From positions 1-64,000 of the forward strand of contig NZ_FNOE01000004.1 in the NCBI RefSeq assembly GCF_900106555.1: a DNA stretch of 64,000 nt, read 5' to 3'. This stretch comes from Nitrosomonas oligotropha (lineage in GTDB: Bacteria > Pseudomonadota > Gammaproteobacteria > Burkholderiales > Nitrosomonadaceae). Below are positions 44,889-55,391 of this stretch, one piece after another (positions within the stretch are counted from its first letter, which is position 1; every line of letters starts with the position of its first letter). The notes under the pieces were generated by a model. The model searched no databases, had not been told where the DNA came from, and was given only the letters and a program-made list of their open reading frames with translations. The position numbers and the translations under genes were made by a program.

Positions 44889-45905
44889 TTATACCTGTAC
44901 CGTGACGAAATTCCCATAGCGTTGGTCAAATTTGATGGCAATAAAACGAGTTCCAACCGAAAACCCTTTTTTCTCATAACGCTTATGCGTCACTTCAGCC
45001 ACTGCTTGAAAACTGGGTGCATCAATTTTAATGACGTCATTGGAATCGAGTATCTCAGTCGTCATGAAACGTATTCCCATCGGCGAAAGATCCTGGCATG
45101 TACCTAAGCATGGCCGCCCCGGCCAGAATAAGTAAAACTCAAACTTTCCACTGATGTTAACCCGCCGCATGGCGCGCTGCGATGATTCCAGATTCTCATG
45201 ATGTAATAAAAGCAATGGACTGCCGCATTCGAGACAATTTTCACTTTGATACACACCAGGTTGCGGCACATTGGGGGTTTTGCAAAACGAGCAATAACGC
45301 GTGATAACTGGCCGATACTGCTCGACAGCAAATTGCGATGTATTGTTTTCACGAACCGTCAATCCAGGTAAATTACTATTTTGTTGCGTAGTTTTTCTCG
45401 CTGCACGAAACAATCCTCCCGCGAATATATCATCATATTGTTGACGCATCCTGGGATCGGACAAAACTCGATAGGCTTCATCAAGTAACGCGGTATCTCC
45501 GACAGTACTCTTTTTTAGCGCCTGATAACTGGCCTTGATTGTGGCAATCGGCGCATCGGGTTGGATTTGCAGTATCCGGTAATAATTGCGTTGATTCAAT
45601 CCGGATGGTTGCTCACTTCTTGCACTTTCTACTTCAACCTCCGTTTTAGAACCCAGCGCACCCTGGCTCAGGACTCTAATATGATAGCGCTTCAGCAACT
45701 CACGATCATAGGCGGCTCGCTTAACTGGATCTCGCAAGGTGTTATAAGCAATATTGAGTAAGCTGGCATTCCAATCCGGATTATTCAGATCAGCACGAAT
45801 GTTCAGCTTTTGCATCAACACCCGATAGCTCTCTGTTATCACCGCCATCGGTGCATCGGGCTGAACATGTAGAATTCGATAAAAATTGCGCCGTTCAATC
45901 ATCAT
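44889..45905 (-). CDS. Double J-like domain, zinc ribbon and PilZ domain protein
   Basis: A 338-residue protein with an uncommon domain order. Residues 5-68 and 105-160 are two DnaJ-like helical hairpins (NFYRILHVQPDAP and NYYRILQIQPDAP starts, AYDREL and QQYDDIF ends). Both lack the His-Pro-Asp loop needed to stimulate Hsp70. Cys205-x2-Cys208 and Cys224-x2-Cys227 form a zinc ribbon. Residues 240-330 are a PilZ domain with R244-x3-R248 and D272-x-S274-x2-G277, the cyclic-di-GMP binding pattern. It lacks a signal peptide. The likely role is a cyclic-di-GMP-controlled adaptor protein; the partner is unknown. It is convergent with the hydrolase gene. Confidence 0.85.
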   Translation of the reverse strand: MMIERRNFYRILHVQPDAPMAVITESYRVLMQKLNIRADLNNPDWNASLLNIAYNTLRDPVKRAAYDRELLKRYHIRVLSQGALGSKTEVEVESARSEQPSGLNQRNYYRILQIQPDAPIATIKASYQALKKSTVGDTALLDEAYRVLSDPRMRQQYDDIFAGGLFRAARKTTQQNSNLPGLTVRENNTSQFAVEQYRPVITRYCSFCKTPNVPQPGVYQSENCLECGSPLLLLHHENLESSQRAMRRVNISGKFEFYLFWPGRPCLGTCQDLSPMGIRFMTTEILDSNDVIKIDAPSFQAVAEVTHKRYEKKGFSVGTRFIAIKFDQRYGNFVTVQV

Positions 45906-46138
45906 TGTAGAATCAAAGCGTCTTACTCATTCACGATGAGCAGTTCAATTATTTAACTATAAATCTCAATAGCTTGCAATTACCTAGACAGCAGATTTGC
46001 AGTATACACTTATCTATTGACATCACCAATAAAACCTCTTCACATTTTGCTTGCCATTTGGATTCATCTACTATTCGCCATCCCAGTAGCAAAAAGCTTC
46101 TCAAACAAAATTTCCGGCGAGGTCTTGCATTTCATCCT

Positions 46139-46179
46139 GAATTACATATAATGAGAATCATTCTCATTATATGTAATTC
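46139..46179. promoter_or_regulatory. Fur-box palindrome upstream of hemP
   Basis: A perfect 41-bp inverted repeat (two 20-base arms around C46159) has AATGAGAATCATTCTCATT at its core, a good match to the Fur consensus. It ends ten bases before the hemP start, so Fur bound here would block hemP when iron is replete. The arms extend far beyond a single Fur site. Confidence 0.88.
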
Positions 46180-46188
46180 TAATTAACC

Positions 46189-46374
46189 ATGAACACCATA
46201 AACTCATCTCAAGCAATCATAAGAAATTCACCAAAACCTGATTTATTAAATTTAAGCACATTGATCAATAGCGATGTGCTATTCAAGAATGGCGATGTTG
46301 TATTAATACTGCATAAAGGCGAGCAATATTCGCTGCGTCGCACACGGAATGGCAAGTTAATTCTGAACAAATAG
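46189..46374 (+). CDS. hemP: Haemin uptake protein HemP
   Basis: A 61-residue protein of the HemP/HmuP family. The C-terminal half (SDVLFKNGDVVLILHKGEQY, then SLRRTRNGKLILNK) is the conserved core. HmuP binds DNA in rhizobia and activates haem receptor genes; in other bacteria the small protein is simply linked to haem uptake. It sits under the Fur palindrome just upstream. No haem receptor or ABC transporter is next to it in this window; bacterioferritin follows 223 bases later. Confidence 0.92.
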   Translation: MNTINSSQAIIRNSPKPDLLNLSTLINSDVLFKNGDVVLILHKGEQYSLRRTRNGKLILNK

Positions 46375-46597
46375 TGGATAAAAGACACATATCATGTATA
46401 TTAATGCGTGTAATCTGTTAGCACTCTCGCTAGTCGTAAATCATCATGAACCGCAAGGCTGAGTGGATGCATAATCTGAGGTAATGCCGGGGTTTCCTCT
46501 GCAAAAATGCTAGATCCAACAAGTAATAAATACCATACAGAGTGATATCTTCTCACCACCCGGATACATCAAGAGATATTCACCTTAGGAGCTAAAA

Positions 46598-47062
46598 ATG
46601 AAAGGTAACGCAGATATTATTCGCTGGTTGAATCAGCAACTGCAACATGAACTAACCGCCATTAACCAATATTTTCTTCATGCACGTATGTACAAAAACT
46701 GGGGATTCAACAGTTTAGGAAAACACGAGTTTGAAGAATCGTGTGAAGAGATGAAACATGCCGATACATTAATTGAGCGGATCTTGTTACTGGAAGGATT
46801 ACCGAATTTACAGGATCTCGGTAAGTTGATGATCGGAGAGACCGCTGAAGAGTGCGTCGCATGCGATTTAAAACTTGAGTTAGCTTCGCGAGACACATTA
46901 CTCGCCGCAATAGCGGCTTGCGAATCAGTGCAAGATTATGTATCGCGTGAAGTTTTTGAACGGATTCTGGAAGATACCGAGGAGCACATTGATTGGCTAG
47001 AAACTCAGCTCAATGTCATGCAAAAAATCGGTATCCATAACTGGCTGCAAAGTCAGATGTAG
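46598..47062 (+). CDS. bfr: Bacterioferritin
   Basis: A 154-residue haem-containing ferritin. The start [20 protein letters not shown], the ferroxidase residues Glu18, Glu51, His54, Glu94-region, Glu127 and His130 (TEEHIDWLE), and Met52 for haem binding at the dimer interface are all in place. It oxidises Fe2+ and stores Fe3+ in a 24-subunit shell. A GGAGCT site precedes the ATG. The 223-base gap upstream shows no clear Fur site, although hemP next door has one. Confidence 0.96.
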   Translation: MKGNADIIRWLNQQLQHELTAINQYFLHARMYKNWGFNSLGKHEFEESCEEMKHADTLIERILLLEGLPNLQDLGKLMIGETAEECVACDLKLELASRDTLLAAIAACESVQDYVSREVFERILEDTEEHIDWLETQLNVMQKIGIHNWLQSQM

Positions 47063-47180
47063 TATTTCCTGCCGCTGAAGTTTACCTCTTCCTTCTTCAG
47101 CGGCATATTCAGCCAGCCAGCCTGTCTCCAGGTCAGCCAGCCAATTTTTTATTCGCTGATGATTCTCAGGAGATATCACA

Positions 47181-47855
47181 ATGAAATTTCTAAAGAAACT
47201 GGCATTGGCCAATACTTCCAGCACGATTCCTCATGATCATTTCACGACTTCAGAATCCGCAGATACTTTCGTATCCTGCTGCCTGCGCATTTTCACAAAA
47301 TTGTCGTACGCATGGCAGCAAAGACTCGAGCACGCCAATCCAGAGATTACCAGTCCCCGCAGGATATCGAATAAGAGCATCCCTATTGTTGATTGGGCAC
47401 CGCTGATCAAAGCAGCGTATTTAACTGAGACCAAGAGAAAGTACAGTCAGGCGGATGATCATCAATATAATTCCGGCTGCCAATTAGCCGGACGATCTGT
47501 TTTATGTGTTGGGGGCCGGATTAGGCTCTATCCGGAATACAGCCAATTAGTAAAAAGCTGCGACGGTTGTTTTATGGGGTTCCATGGCGGCTCGCACGAT
47601 CATCTGGAAGATCTGCCAAAACTCCTGAAACAAGCGGATATGATCATTTGCCCGGTTGACTGCATAAATCATGAAGCTTTCTTCACCGTAAAACATTACT
47701 GCAAGCATTCCGGCAAACCGTGTGTACTGCTTGCGCGTTCCGAAGTTAATACTTTTCAAGCAGGAATCGGAGCTCTGGTTGCAATGACTGTATCAGGATC
47801 GTCACAATCTTGCTCAGGAAATATTACCAGCAGAGTTGTGAAATCCACTGAATGA
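47181..47855 (+). CDS. DUF2325 domain protein
   Basis: A 224-residue protein. The C-terminal half (from about residue 110) is DUF2325: RSVLCVGGRIRLYPEYSQLVK, DGCFMGFHGGSHDHLEDLP, and MIICPVDCINHEAFFTVKHYCK followed by KPCVLLARSEV. The N-terminal half is less conserved and carries a basic helical stretch. DUF2325 proteins are often near iron-regulated or dnd/peroxide genes; a Cys/His pattern (CDGC, PVDCINH, HYCKHSGKPC) hints at metal or redox binding. It follows bacterioferritin by 118 bases, on the same strand, and might share its iron context. Confidence 0.8.
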   Translation: MKFLKKLALANTSSTIPHDHFTTSESADTFVSCCLRIFTKLSYAWQQRLEHANPEITSPRRISNKSIPIVDWAPLIKAAYLTETKRKYSQADDHQYNSGCQLAGRSVLCVGGRIRLYPEYSQLVKSCDGCFMGFHGGSHDHLEDLPKLLKQADMIICPVDCINHEAFFTVKHYCKHSGKPCVLLARSEVNTFQAGIGALVAMTVSGSSQSCSGNITSRVVKSTE

Positions 47856-48019
47856 GGACTCCATCAGAATTGATATTCCAAGACGTACAATTGCACTGCT
47901 ATAAGGAATCATAGCCAATATCCACTAAAGTTTATTTTTTTTAGGTCGTTGAAACAGCTTCATTGCTGTTAATTTATTGACTAAACCATTAATAAATAAA
48001 ACTTACCTGGAAAAAAGTT

Positions 48020-48226
48020 ATGAAAATTCTTGTTCATTTCAAGTCTGGATTCAAGCAAACGTTTATCGTTCCCAAATGCATGCTGGCGCTCGAGTTCAGA
48101 AATATGGCCAAAGATATTGGCGGCAACATCGAAAGCATTGAATTTTCATTACCGCCCCGCCGGCAATCAAATATCTCTATCGCAGAACGCCGGTTGGGAA
48201 TAGTCCGCTTACCTGAAAAACGTTAA
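48020..48226 (+). CDS. Small basic protein of unknown function
   Basis: A 68-residue protein (MKILVHFKSGFKQTFIVPKC at the N-terminus, ending RRLGIVRLPEKR) with net positive charge and a beta-beta-alpha-like pattern. I recognise no family. A GGAAAAAAG ribosome-like stretch lies just upstream of the ATG. It is convergent with ssb (stop codons 20 bases apart). It may be real, but a chance frame is possible. Confidence 0.55.
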   Translation: MKILVHFKSGFKQTFIVPKCMLALEFRNMAKDIGGNIESIEFSLPPRRQSNISIAERRLGIVRLPEKR

Positions 48227-48246
48227 CGCAATTGCATTCTGGCCGG

Positions 48247-48702
48247 TCAGAATGGAATATCATCATCCATATCATCAAATCCACTCGGCGCTTTGCCTGA
48301 TGAAGAAGACCGGTTAGAAACTGAGCTATCTTCTTCGTGATCAGGCGTCGACTCAAAACTGCCGCTTCCTGATCGATTCCCCAGCATTTTCATATCACTG
48401 GCAATAATATCCGTCGTATACCGTTCCACGCCGTTCTTGTCCGTCCATTTACGGGTTTCAAGCCTGCCTTCGACATAAACCGAGCGGCCTTTCTTCAAGT
48501 ATTCTCCCGCAATTTCAGCAAGCTTGCGGTAAAAAGTGACACGATGCCACTCCGTTTTCTCTTGCTTTTCGCCATTTTTATCTTTCCAAGTATCCGTCGT
48601 TGCCAATGTAATGTTGGTCACCGCATCACCATTTGACATGTAACGCGTTTCCGGATCTTTACCCAAATTACCGATGAGTATGACTTTATTGAGCGACGCC
48701 AT
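48247..48702 (-). CDS. ssb: Single-stranded DNA-binding protein
   Basis: A 151-residue SSB. The OB fold ([66 protein letters not shown]) is followed by a Ser/Gly-rich linker and the acidic tail DDMDDDIPF, which recruits partners such as helicases and exonucleases. It lies directly behind the MFS gene (stop and start adjacent), so it may be expressed from the same transcript. The divergent uvrA is only one gene away, as in E. coli where ssb and uvrA are divergent neighbours. Confidence 0.97.
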   Translation of the reverse strand: MASLNKVILIGNLGKDPETRYMSNGDAVTNITLATTDTWKDKNGEKQEKTEWHRVTFYRKLAEIAGEYLKKGRSVYVEGRLETRKWTDKNGVERYTTDIIASDMKMLGNRSGSGSFESTPDHEEDSSVSNRSSSSGKAPSGFDDMDDDIPF

Positions 48703-50088
48703 TTATGTTTCCTCCCCAAGCAATTTAATCACTTTCTCTTCATCGAAGCCTTTCATATCAACTTTCAGATAAGCCACCCGCTCATTGACCAGAACCAAAG
48801 CTTCATATACACCGGGTATCGCTGCGAGCTGACGCGAAAGCTCCGCCGATTGATCTGTATCCATTTCCTGTACATGGTACATTTTGGAGCGCACTGCTGC
48901 TGGCGCCTGCATCGTAGCAGCCAGTATCAACCATACCAGCAACAACGCCCCGCAGAACGCGTACAACGCATCGCTTCCATAAGTGGCAACCAAGTGACCG
49001 CCCACTGCGGCCCCGGCAAACGCCCCCAGAAACTGCGTACTGCTATAGATGCCGATTGCTGTTCCTTTCGCTCCGACTGGCGCGATTTTCGAAATCAAGG
49101 ATGGCAAACTGGCCTCAAGCAAATTGAATGCCGTGAAAAAAACCAATAATGCAGCAGCCGTGCCCCAGATCGAGTCCAAAGTAATGGCCAGTAACAGCTG
49201 GCCTGTTAGCAACGTCGCAACGGCTGCAATAAATACCGGTTTTAATTTAGCCTTTTTCTCGGCGTAAATGATGGCTGGGACAATCAGCACAATCGATAAA
49301 ACCAGAACCGGCAAATATATCTGCCAGTGATCGTCCGCAGCCATGCCCGCTTGGCGTAAGGTTAACGGCACCACCAGCCACAGCGCCATCAATGCGGCAT
49401 GTAACGCAAAAATGCCATAATTCAAACGCAGCAACTGCGTATTGCGCAATACGCTGGCAAAACTTGCCGGCGATGCTTCCGTATCGGAATGAAAGCGGCT
49501 AATCACCGGATCGGGAATGACTTTCTTCACTACAATCATCGCCAGCAGCGCCAATATACCGGTCATGGCAAAAATCCCCGGCACACCAATCCATTGATTT
49601 AGAACTGGCGCAGCAATTAGGGAAATGGCGAAAACAGTGCCGATCGTCATGCCGATTGTCGCCATTGCTTTAGTACGATGCTCTTCGCGCGTAAGATCCG
49701 CTGCCAGCGCCATCACAGCTGCGGAGATAGCACCGGCGCCTTGAATGACCCGGCCCGCTATCACCCAATAAATATCGGCAGCCATTGCTGCAATCAGACT
49801 ACCCACCGCAAACAGAATCAATCCCAGGTAGATGACGGGCTTGCGTCCGATGCGATCGGATAGCCAACCGAAAGGGATTTGCAGCACGGCTTGTGTGAGA
49901 CCATAAGCTCCCAGCGCAATGCCGACCAAGGTGAAGTTGTCTCCGCCGGGCAAATCCTCGGCATAAAAAGCAAACACCGGCAAAATGATAAACAAGCCCA
50001 GCATGCGCAAGCCATACACACCCGCCAAACCGATGGTCGCACGTAATTCCGCCGGGGACATTTTTTCAGTTGAAGAAGAAGCAGACAT
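48703..50088 (-). CDS. MFS drug/metabolite transporter of the YajR type
   Basis: A 461-residue protein with twelve transmembrane helices and the MFS motif A variant GWLSDRIGRKPVI between helices 2 and 3. A soluble C-terminal domain of about 65 residues (AAIPGVYEALVLVNERVAYLKVDMKGFDEEKVIKLL) is the ferredoxin-like YAM domain of E. coli YajR. This suggests a proton-coupled exporter of unknown substrate. It is between uvrA and ssb, an arrangement seen in many betaproteobacteria. Confidence 0.88.
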   Translation of the reverse strand: MSASSSTEKMSPAELRATIGLAGVYGLRMLGLFIILPVFAFYAEDLPGGDNFTLVGIALGAYGLTQAVLQIPFGWLSDRIGRKPVIYLGLILFAVGSLIAAMAADIYWVIAGRVIQGAGAISAAVMALAADLTREEHRTKAMATIGMTIGTVFAISLIAAPVLNQWIGVPGIFAMTGILALLAMIVVKKVIPDPVISRFHSDTEASPASFASVLRNTQLLRLNYGIFALHAALMALWLVVPLTLRQAGMAADDHWQIYLPVLVLSIVLIVPAIIYAEKKAKLKPVFIAAVATLLTGQLLLAITLDSIWGTAAALLVFFTAFNLLEASLPSLISKIAPVGAKGTAIGIYSSTQFLGAFAGAAVGGHLVATYGSDALYAFCGALLLVWLILAATMQAPAAVRSKMYHVQEMDTDQSAELSRQLAAIPGVYEALVLVNERVAYLKVDMKGFDEEKVIKLLGEET

Positions 50089-50154
50089 GAATCAGGTTGT
50101 GATATTCCTAAAAAGTTGGGTATATTAGCAGGTTGACTCTTACATAGATAGTTC

Positions 50155-52974
50155 ATGGAATCCATAAAAATACGGGGTGCGCGTACGCACAATCTGAAAA
50201 ACATTCATCTCGATCTGCCACGTAACAAACTCGTGGTAATTACCGGTTTATCGGGATCGGGTAAATCCTCGCTCGCATTCGATACGCTCTATGCAGAAGG
50301 TCAGCGCCGTTATGTGGAATCGCTTTCGGCATACGCCAGACAGTTTCTGCAACTGATGGAAAAGCCCGATGTCGACTTGATCGAAGGACTTTCCCCGGCC
50401 ATCGCCATCGAGCAAAAAGCGACCTCGCACAATCCGCGTTCGACGGTCGGCACGGTCACGGAAATTCATGATTATCTGCGTTTGCTGTTCGCCCGCGTCG
50501 GCGATCCTTACTGTCCCGAGCACAATATCACGCTAACTGCGCAAAGCGTTGCACAAATGGTCGATCATGTATTGCAGCTGCCGCCCGATACTCGCCTGAT
50601 GATCCTCTCTCCGCTGATCGTGGAACGCAAAGGCGAGCAATCTGATTTATTTGATGAATTGCGTGCGCAAGGTTTTGTGCGTTTGCGGATCGACGGTGCA
50701 GTGCATGAAATCGATGCGTTGCCTAAGCTGCAAAAAACCAAAAAGCACACGATTGAAGTCGTGATCGATCGTTTGAAAGTTTCTCCGGAGGCCAAACAGC
50801 GGCTCGCGGAATCATTTGAAGTGGCATTACGTCATTCCGAAGGACGCGCGCTGGCAGTTGAGATGGATAGCGGCCATGAACACTTGTTTTCCGCCAAATT
50901 CAGTTGCCCGGTATGCAGCTATTCGCTCTCCGAACTGGAGCCGAGATTATTTTCATTCAATAACCCGCTGGGCGCCTGCACCAAGTGCGATGGCTTGGGA
51001 CAGATCACATTCTTTGACCCGGCACGCGTGGTCGCTTTTCCGCACCTTTCACTGGCGGCTGGCGCGGTCAAAAACTGGGACCGGCGCAACCAATTTTACT
51101 TTCAGCTATTAACCAGCCTGGCGGCACATTATCAATTCGATTTGGAAACTCCCTTTGAGAATTTGGATGAATCCATCCGCAACATTATCTTGCATGGTTC
51201 CGGCAAGGAAAAAATCCATTTTTCCTATTTAACCGAAAACGGACGCAAGCAGCAAGAAACGCATCCGTTTGAAGGCATCATTCCAAATCTGACACGGCGC
51301 TATAAGGAAACCGAATCGCAAACCGTGCGCGAAGAACTGGCGAAATATCTCAATGCGCAAACCTGCCCGGAATGCCAAGGTACACGCTTATGTCAAGCCG
51401 CCCGGCATGTGCACGTTGCCGGACAGGCGATTTATGAAATTAGCGCTTTCCCGCTCAAAAAGGCCAAACAATTCTTTGACCAAATTGCGTTAACGGGCCA
51501 CAAACAATCGATCGCCGAGCGCATCGTCAAGGAAATCTCCAGCCGCCTGCAATTTCTCAACAATGTCGGATTGGATTACCTATCGCTGGATCGCTCAGCC
51601 GACACGTTATCCGGCGGCGAATCGCAGCGCATCCGTCTCGCCAGTCAAATCGGCTCCGGTCTGACAGGTGTCATGTATGTTCTGGACGAACCTTCCATCG
51701 GTCTGCATCAACGCGATAATAGCCGCCTGTTGGATACGCTCAAAAATCTGCGCGACCTCGGCAATAGCGTAATCGTCGTCGAACATGACCAGGATGCCAT
51801 TCAAATCGCGGATTATGTCGTCGACATGGGTCCAGGCGCCGGTGAGCATGGCGGTTTCGTGGTAGCTCAAGGCAGTCCACAGGCCATCCAAGAGGACGAT
51901 CACTCTCTGACCGGTAAATACTTATCCGGAAAATTATCGATCCACATCCCGGAAAAACGCCACTTGCCGGATCACGACAGGATACTGCGGATTGAAGGCG
52001 CTGCCGGGAATAATCTCAAGAATGTTACGCTGAACCTGCCGGTTGGACTCTTTATTTGTGTCACCGGCGTTTCGGGATCGGGAAAATCCACGCTGATCAA
52101 TGAAACGCTGCACCGCGCGGTCGCCCGGCACCTGTACGCCAGCAACGCCGAGCCCGCACCTTATCAGCAAATTGACGGACTGGCTTTTTTCGATAAAGTG
52201 ATCAACATGGATCAAAGCCCGATCGGGCGCACGCCGCGCTCCAATCCGGCCACGTATACCGGTTTGTTCACACCGATCCGGGAATTATTCGCGGGTGTGC
52301 CGCAAGCACGCGAACGCGGCTATGCGCCCGGGCGCTTCTCATTCAATGTCAAAGGCGGACGCTGTGAATCTTGCCAAGGCGATGGCGTCATCAAGGTAGA
52401 AATGCATTTTCTGCCGGATATTTATGTCACCTGCGATGTTTGCCATGGCCGCCGCTATAACCGCGAAACACTGGAGATTCAATACAAAGGCAAAAATATT
52501 AACGAAGTACTGCAAATGACGGTAGAGAATGCGCATGAATTCTTCACACCAGTGCCGGTGGTTGCCCGCAAACTGCAAACGCTGCTGGAGGTCGGTCTCG
52601 GCTATATTACCCTGGGACAATCCGCTACCACACTATCCGGTGGAGAAGCGCAGCGGGTGAAATTATCGCTCGAACTATCCAAGCGCGATACGGGACGCAC
52701 GCTGTATATTTTAGATGAACCTACCACCGGCCTGCATTTCCAGGACATTGATCTGCTGCTGAAAGTGCTACATCGGCTGCGAGATCACGGTAATACCGTA
52801 GTGGTGATTGAACACAATCTCGATGTCATCAAAACCGCCGACTGGATTATTGATCTAGGTCCCGAGGGCGGTGACGGGGGCGGATGCATTATCGCGGAAG
52901 GCACACCGGAAGACATTGCCGCCAATACAAACAGTTTTACCGGCCATTACCTGCAACCCATGTTGAAAAAATGA
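50155..52974 (+). CDS. uvrA: Excinuclease ABC subunit A
   Basis: A 939-residue DNA-damage recognition ATPase of nucleotide excision repair. Two ABC ATPase modules are seen: Walker A at [20 protein letters not shown] (about 30) and [19 protein letters not shown] (about 640), with signature motifs [16 protein letters not shown] and [16 protein letters not shown]. Zinc fingers lie around [25 protein letters not shown] and [25 protein letters not shown] positions. It works with UvrB and UvrC. Its stop overlaps the start of the glycerate kinase gene (ATGA). Confidence 0.98.
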   Translation: MESIKIRGARTHNLKNIHLDLPRNKLVVITGLSGSGKSSLAFDTLYAEGQRRYVESLSAYARQFLQLMEKPDVDLIEGLSPAIAIEQKATSHNPRSTVGTVTEIHDYLRLLFARVGDPYCPEHNITLTAQSVAQMVDHVLQLPPDTRLMILSPLIVERKGEQSDLFDELRAQGFVRLRIDGAVHEIDALPKLQKTKKHTIEVVIDRLKVSPEAKQRLAESFEVALRHSEGRALAVEMDSGHEHLFSAKFSCPVCSYSLSELEPRLFSFNNPLGACTKCDGLGQITFFDPARVVAFPHLSLAAGAVKNWDRRNQFYFQLLTSLAAHYQFDLETPFENLDESIRNIILHGSGKEKIHFSYLTENGRKQQETHPFEGIIPNLTRRYKETESQTVREELAKYLNAQTCPECQGTRLCQAARHVHVAGQAIYEISAFPLKKAKQFFDQIALTGHKQSIAERIVKEISSRLQFLNNVGLDYLSLDRSADTLSGGESQRIRLASQIGSGLTGVMYVLDEPSIGLHQRDNSRLLDTLKNLRDLGNSVIVVEHDQDAIQIADYVVDMGPGAGEHGGFVVAQGSPQAIQEDDHSLTGKYLSGKLSIHIPEKRHLPDHDRILRIEGAAGNNLKNVTLNLPVGLFICVTGVSGSGKSTLINETLHRAVARHLYASNAEPAPYQQIDGLAFFDKVINMDQSPIGRTPRSNPATYTGLFTPIRELFAGVPQARERGYAPGRFSFNVKGGRCESCQGDGVIKVEMHFLPDIYVTCDVCHGRRYNRETLEIQYKGKNINEVLQMTVENAHEFFTPVPVVARKLQTLLEVGLGYITLGQSATTLSGGEAQRVKLSLELSKRDTGRTLYILDEPTTGLHFQDIDLLLKVLHRLRDHGNTVVVIEHNLDVIKTADWIIDLGPEGGDGGGCIIAEGTPEDIAANTNSFTGHYLQPMLKK

Positions 52975-54242
52975 ATCCGCGCGACTATTTGCTGGAAAGT
53001 TTCTCAGTGGCTGTGAAAGCTGCTAATCCAGCACATATCGTGCCGCAACATCTCCCCAATCCTCCCGCAGGCCGCACACTGGTTGTCGGCGCCGGGAAAG
53101 CTGCCACAGCCATGGCACAGGCAGTCGAAAATGCCTGGCCTACGGATGGACAGCTCGACGGTCTGGTAGTCACGCGCTATGGACACACACTACCAACGCA
53201 TAAAATTAGAGTCATTGAAGCCGGGCATCCCATCCCTGACGAAAATAGCATACAGTCATCGCAAGAAATACTGGCTATGGTCAAGGCGCTAAACCCTGAC
53301 GATTTATTGCTTTGCCTATTCAGCGGCGGCGGATCCAGCTTACTGTCCCTGCCCATCGAGGATATTTCGTTGCAAGATTTGAGGGAAGTCACCAATCAAT
53401 TATTACGGTGTGGCGCGAATATTCAGGAAATCAACACGGTTCGCAAACATTTATCGGTTATTCAAGGCGGCAGGCTCGCCGCCGTTTGCAAGGCGCCAGT
53501 ACTGGCTTTGATCATCTCGGATGTTACCGGTGATGCCGCAACTCATATCGCTTCCGGTCCCTGCGCACCCGATCCGTCCACCTTTTCCGATGCACTTACG
53601 GTATTGGAGCGCTACGATCTCAATGTGCCGCCAGCAGTTAAGCACGTATTACTGACTGGAAAAGCCGGTGCTGTGAATGAAACACCTAAGCCCGGTTCCG
53701 CTATTTTTACCCGCGTCGAAAACCGGATCATCGCCAATGCGCATCAGTCACTGGTTGCAGTCGCCGAATATTTCCGGGGTATCGGGGTTACACCTTTGAT
53801 TATGGGTGATACCGTTAGCGGTGAATCTCGCGAAATCGCCAAAAGCTACGCTGCATTCGCCAAAGAGATCCATCACCACCCGCAATGGTTAAGAGCGCCC
53901 GTGGCTCTGTTATCCGGTGGCGAAACCACAGTCACAATCAAAGGTAATGGCCGCGGCGGACGCAATGCCGAGTTTTTGCTATCGCTATTGATAGAGCTTG
54001 CAGGTACTGAAGCGATTTACGCCCTTGCCTGCGATACGGATGGATTGGATGGCAGCGAAAACAATGCCGGTGCGCTCATTACACCGGATTCACTCCATCG
54101 TGCGGAAAAACTTGGCTTGAATGCTACAGCATATCTGGCCAATAACGATGCCTATACGTTTTTTCAGCTATTAGACGATTTAGTGATCACAGGCCCAACT
54201 TTCACCAATGTGAATGATTACCGCGCCATTCTCATTCTTTGA
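52971..54242 (+). CDS. Glycerate 2-kinase (GckA/TtuD, MOFRL family)
   Basis: A 423-residue kinase. The start at 52971 ([18 protein letters not shown]) overlaps the uvrA stop by four bases; the longer frame inside uvrA is not translated. The GckA N-domain has [15 protein letters not shown] and [18 protein letters not shown], and the C-terminal MOFRL domain has [25 protein letters not shown] and [16 protein letters not shown]. It phosphorylates D-glycerate to 2-phosphoglycerate, a step of the photorespiration-like glycolate pathway or serine/glycerate metabolism. Confidence 0.93.
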   Translation: MNPRDYLLESFSVAVKAANPAHIVPQHLPNPPAGRTLVVGAGKAATAMAQAVENAWPTDGQLDGLVVTRYGHTLPTHKIRVIEAGHPIPDENSIQSSQEILAMVKALNPDDLLLCLFSGGGSSLLSLPIEDISLQDLREVTNQLLRCGANIQEINTVRKHLSVIQGGRLAAVCKAPVLALIISDVTGDAATHIASGPCAPDPSTFSDALTVLERYDLNVPPAVKHVLLTGKAGAVNETPKPGSAIFTRVENRIIANAHQSLVAVAEYFRGIGVTPLIMGDTVSGESREIAKSYAAFAKEIHHHPQWLRAPVALLSGGETTVTIKGNGRGGRNAEFLLSLLIELAGTEAIYALACDTDGLDGSENNAGALITPDSLHRAEKLGLNATAYLANNDAYTFFQLLDDLVITGPTFTNVNDYRAILIL

Positions 54243-54798
54243 TTGAGCATGTGTAATTCAGAGAATTCGCTGCTCGATTGCGGTCCACTTGTATTGATGA
54301 CAATACCAGTCCTTGCTGAAACCATCTTGTGATGACATATTCATAGAATTGCTGATTTCCCGGTACCTTAAAATTCAGCGCTAATTTCTTACCACGCTCG
54401 GTCAGCAGCACATGCCCCAAGTCCAGATAATTATCAGCATTCCGTTGGAATCCTATTTTCGTTGGCTTACCGTCATAAAATAAACGTGTATGTTTACCGT
54501 AGCCTTTCTTAATAAAACCATCGCTCTCAAACACAACCAGATCAATCTCTTCAAGGCGCTTAAGTGTCGATCGGGTAATTCCTTGCTTCGTATAAATCTC
54601 ATTTTCCACATCAAAAATAAGTGGCAGTAAATCACCTTGAATCCATACAAATTGACAAAGTGCCTTAAAAATCAAGCCATCTTCCGCGCTTAAATCCGAT
54701 TGTTCAAACAAGTCATCTTGCAAATGAGTTTTTTCTGAATGCGCTACTTTGGAAACAACAAATTGAACAAATGTTGTCCATAAATTACTCATTCTCAT
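54232..54798 (-). CDS. Protein of unknown function with a winged-helix-like middle
   Basis: A 188-residue protein, convergent with and overlapping the end of the glycerate kinase gene by 11 bases. The middle (TRSTLKRLEEIDLVVFESDGFIKKG) looks like a helix-turn-helix with a wing, and LTERGKKLALNFKVPGNQQFYEYVITRWFQQG near the C-terminus resembles the tail of DUF2806/TIGR03899-type proteins. I cannot name the family with confidence. Neither a signal peptide nor membrane segments are present. It probably shares a transcript with the membrane protein gene upstream. Confidence 0.65.
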   Translation of the reverse strand: MRMSNLWTTFVQFVVSKVAHSEKTHLQDDLFEQSDLSAEDGLIFKALCQFVWIQGDLLPLIFDVENEIYTKQGITRSTLKRLEEIDLVVFESDGFIKKGYGKHTRLFYDGKPTKIGFQRNADNYLDLGHVLLTERGKKLALNFKVPGNQQFYEYVITRWFQQGLVLSSIQVDRNRAANSLNYTCSIKE

Positions 54799-54828
54799 AC
54801 CGGAGTTATCACCCTGACTTCTTTTTAT

Positions 54829-55245
54829 TTACTTCTTATCAGTAACCTGAGATTCCGTTTCAGACGACTCTTGCTTGTCATCCTCTTTGATTTCTTTTAT
54901 GTGCTCATCCATTTTATTGGTGGATTTTGAAGTATCTTTCAATTTTCGCGCTTTAATCTCTTTGTTGATCTCCGCCAGAAATCCAATATTGTCTTTAAGT
55001 TGCTTGTCACTTCTGTACCAGGAAAAACATGTCACTGCACCCATAACGATCAATATCACGCTCATCACATCAATACCATCAAGGAAGATAAATGCGACCC
55101 CGGTCGAAATAGCAAACGCACCCAACAGGGCTGTCAACAACCACATTTTTGAGCCCGCGCCCGAACTCTTCCTTCGTTTATCCCATGCATCCAGATTGTC
55201 GCGCGTAGTAATCAGTTCTTCGTCTGTCCATTTCTTCATACTCAT
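54829..55245 (-). CDS. Small membrane protein of unknown function
   Basis: A 138-residue protein with two adjacent transmembrane segments (WLLTALLGAFAISTGVAFIFL and VMSVILIVMGAVTCFSWY), a short cytoplasmic N-terminal region and a charged, probably disordered tail (KSTNKMDEHIKEIKEDDKQESSE). No family recognised. An AAGGAGA site lies ten bases before the ATG. It precedes the gene at 54232-54798 with 30 bases between them. Confidence 0.7.
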   Translation of the reverse strand: MSMKKWTDEELITTRDNLDAWDKRRKSSGAGSKMWLLTALLGAFAISTGVAFIFLDGIDVMSVILIVMGAVTCFSWYRSDKQLKDNIGFLAEINKEIKARKLKDTSKSTNKMDEHIKEIKEDDKQESSETESQVTDKK

Positions 55246-55345
55246 GACTGCAAATTCTCCTTTAAAAATCCTTCAATATTTCCTTAATTACAAATGCACA
55301 ACCAGAAAAAGGCTAATGAGGATTTATTATATTTCTTTCTGACAA

Positions 55346-55374
55346 TAAAAAAGGCACCAATCGGTGCCTTTTTT
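55346..55374. terminator. Bidirectional Rho-independent terminator
   Basis: GGCACC-AATC-GGTGCC flanked by an A-run on one side and a T-run on the other. It ends the porin transcript (minus) and can also stop plus-strand read-through. Confidence 0.92.
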
Positions 55375-55391
55375 ATGAGACTAAAACTTTC

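Noticed and set aside
52884..52970. Glycerate kinase start inside uvrA
   Set aside because: The extension is out-of-frame uvrA sequence; the ATG at 52971 overlaps the uvrA stop in the classic coupled way.
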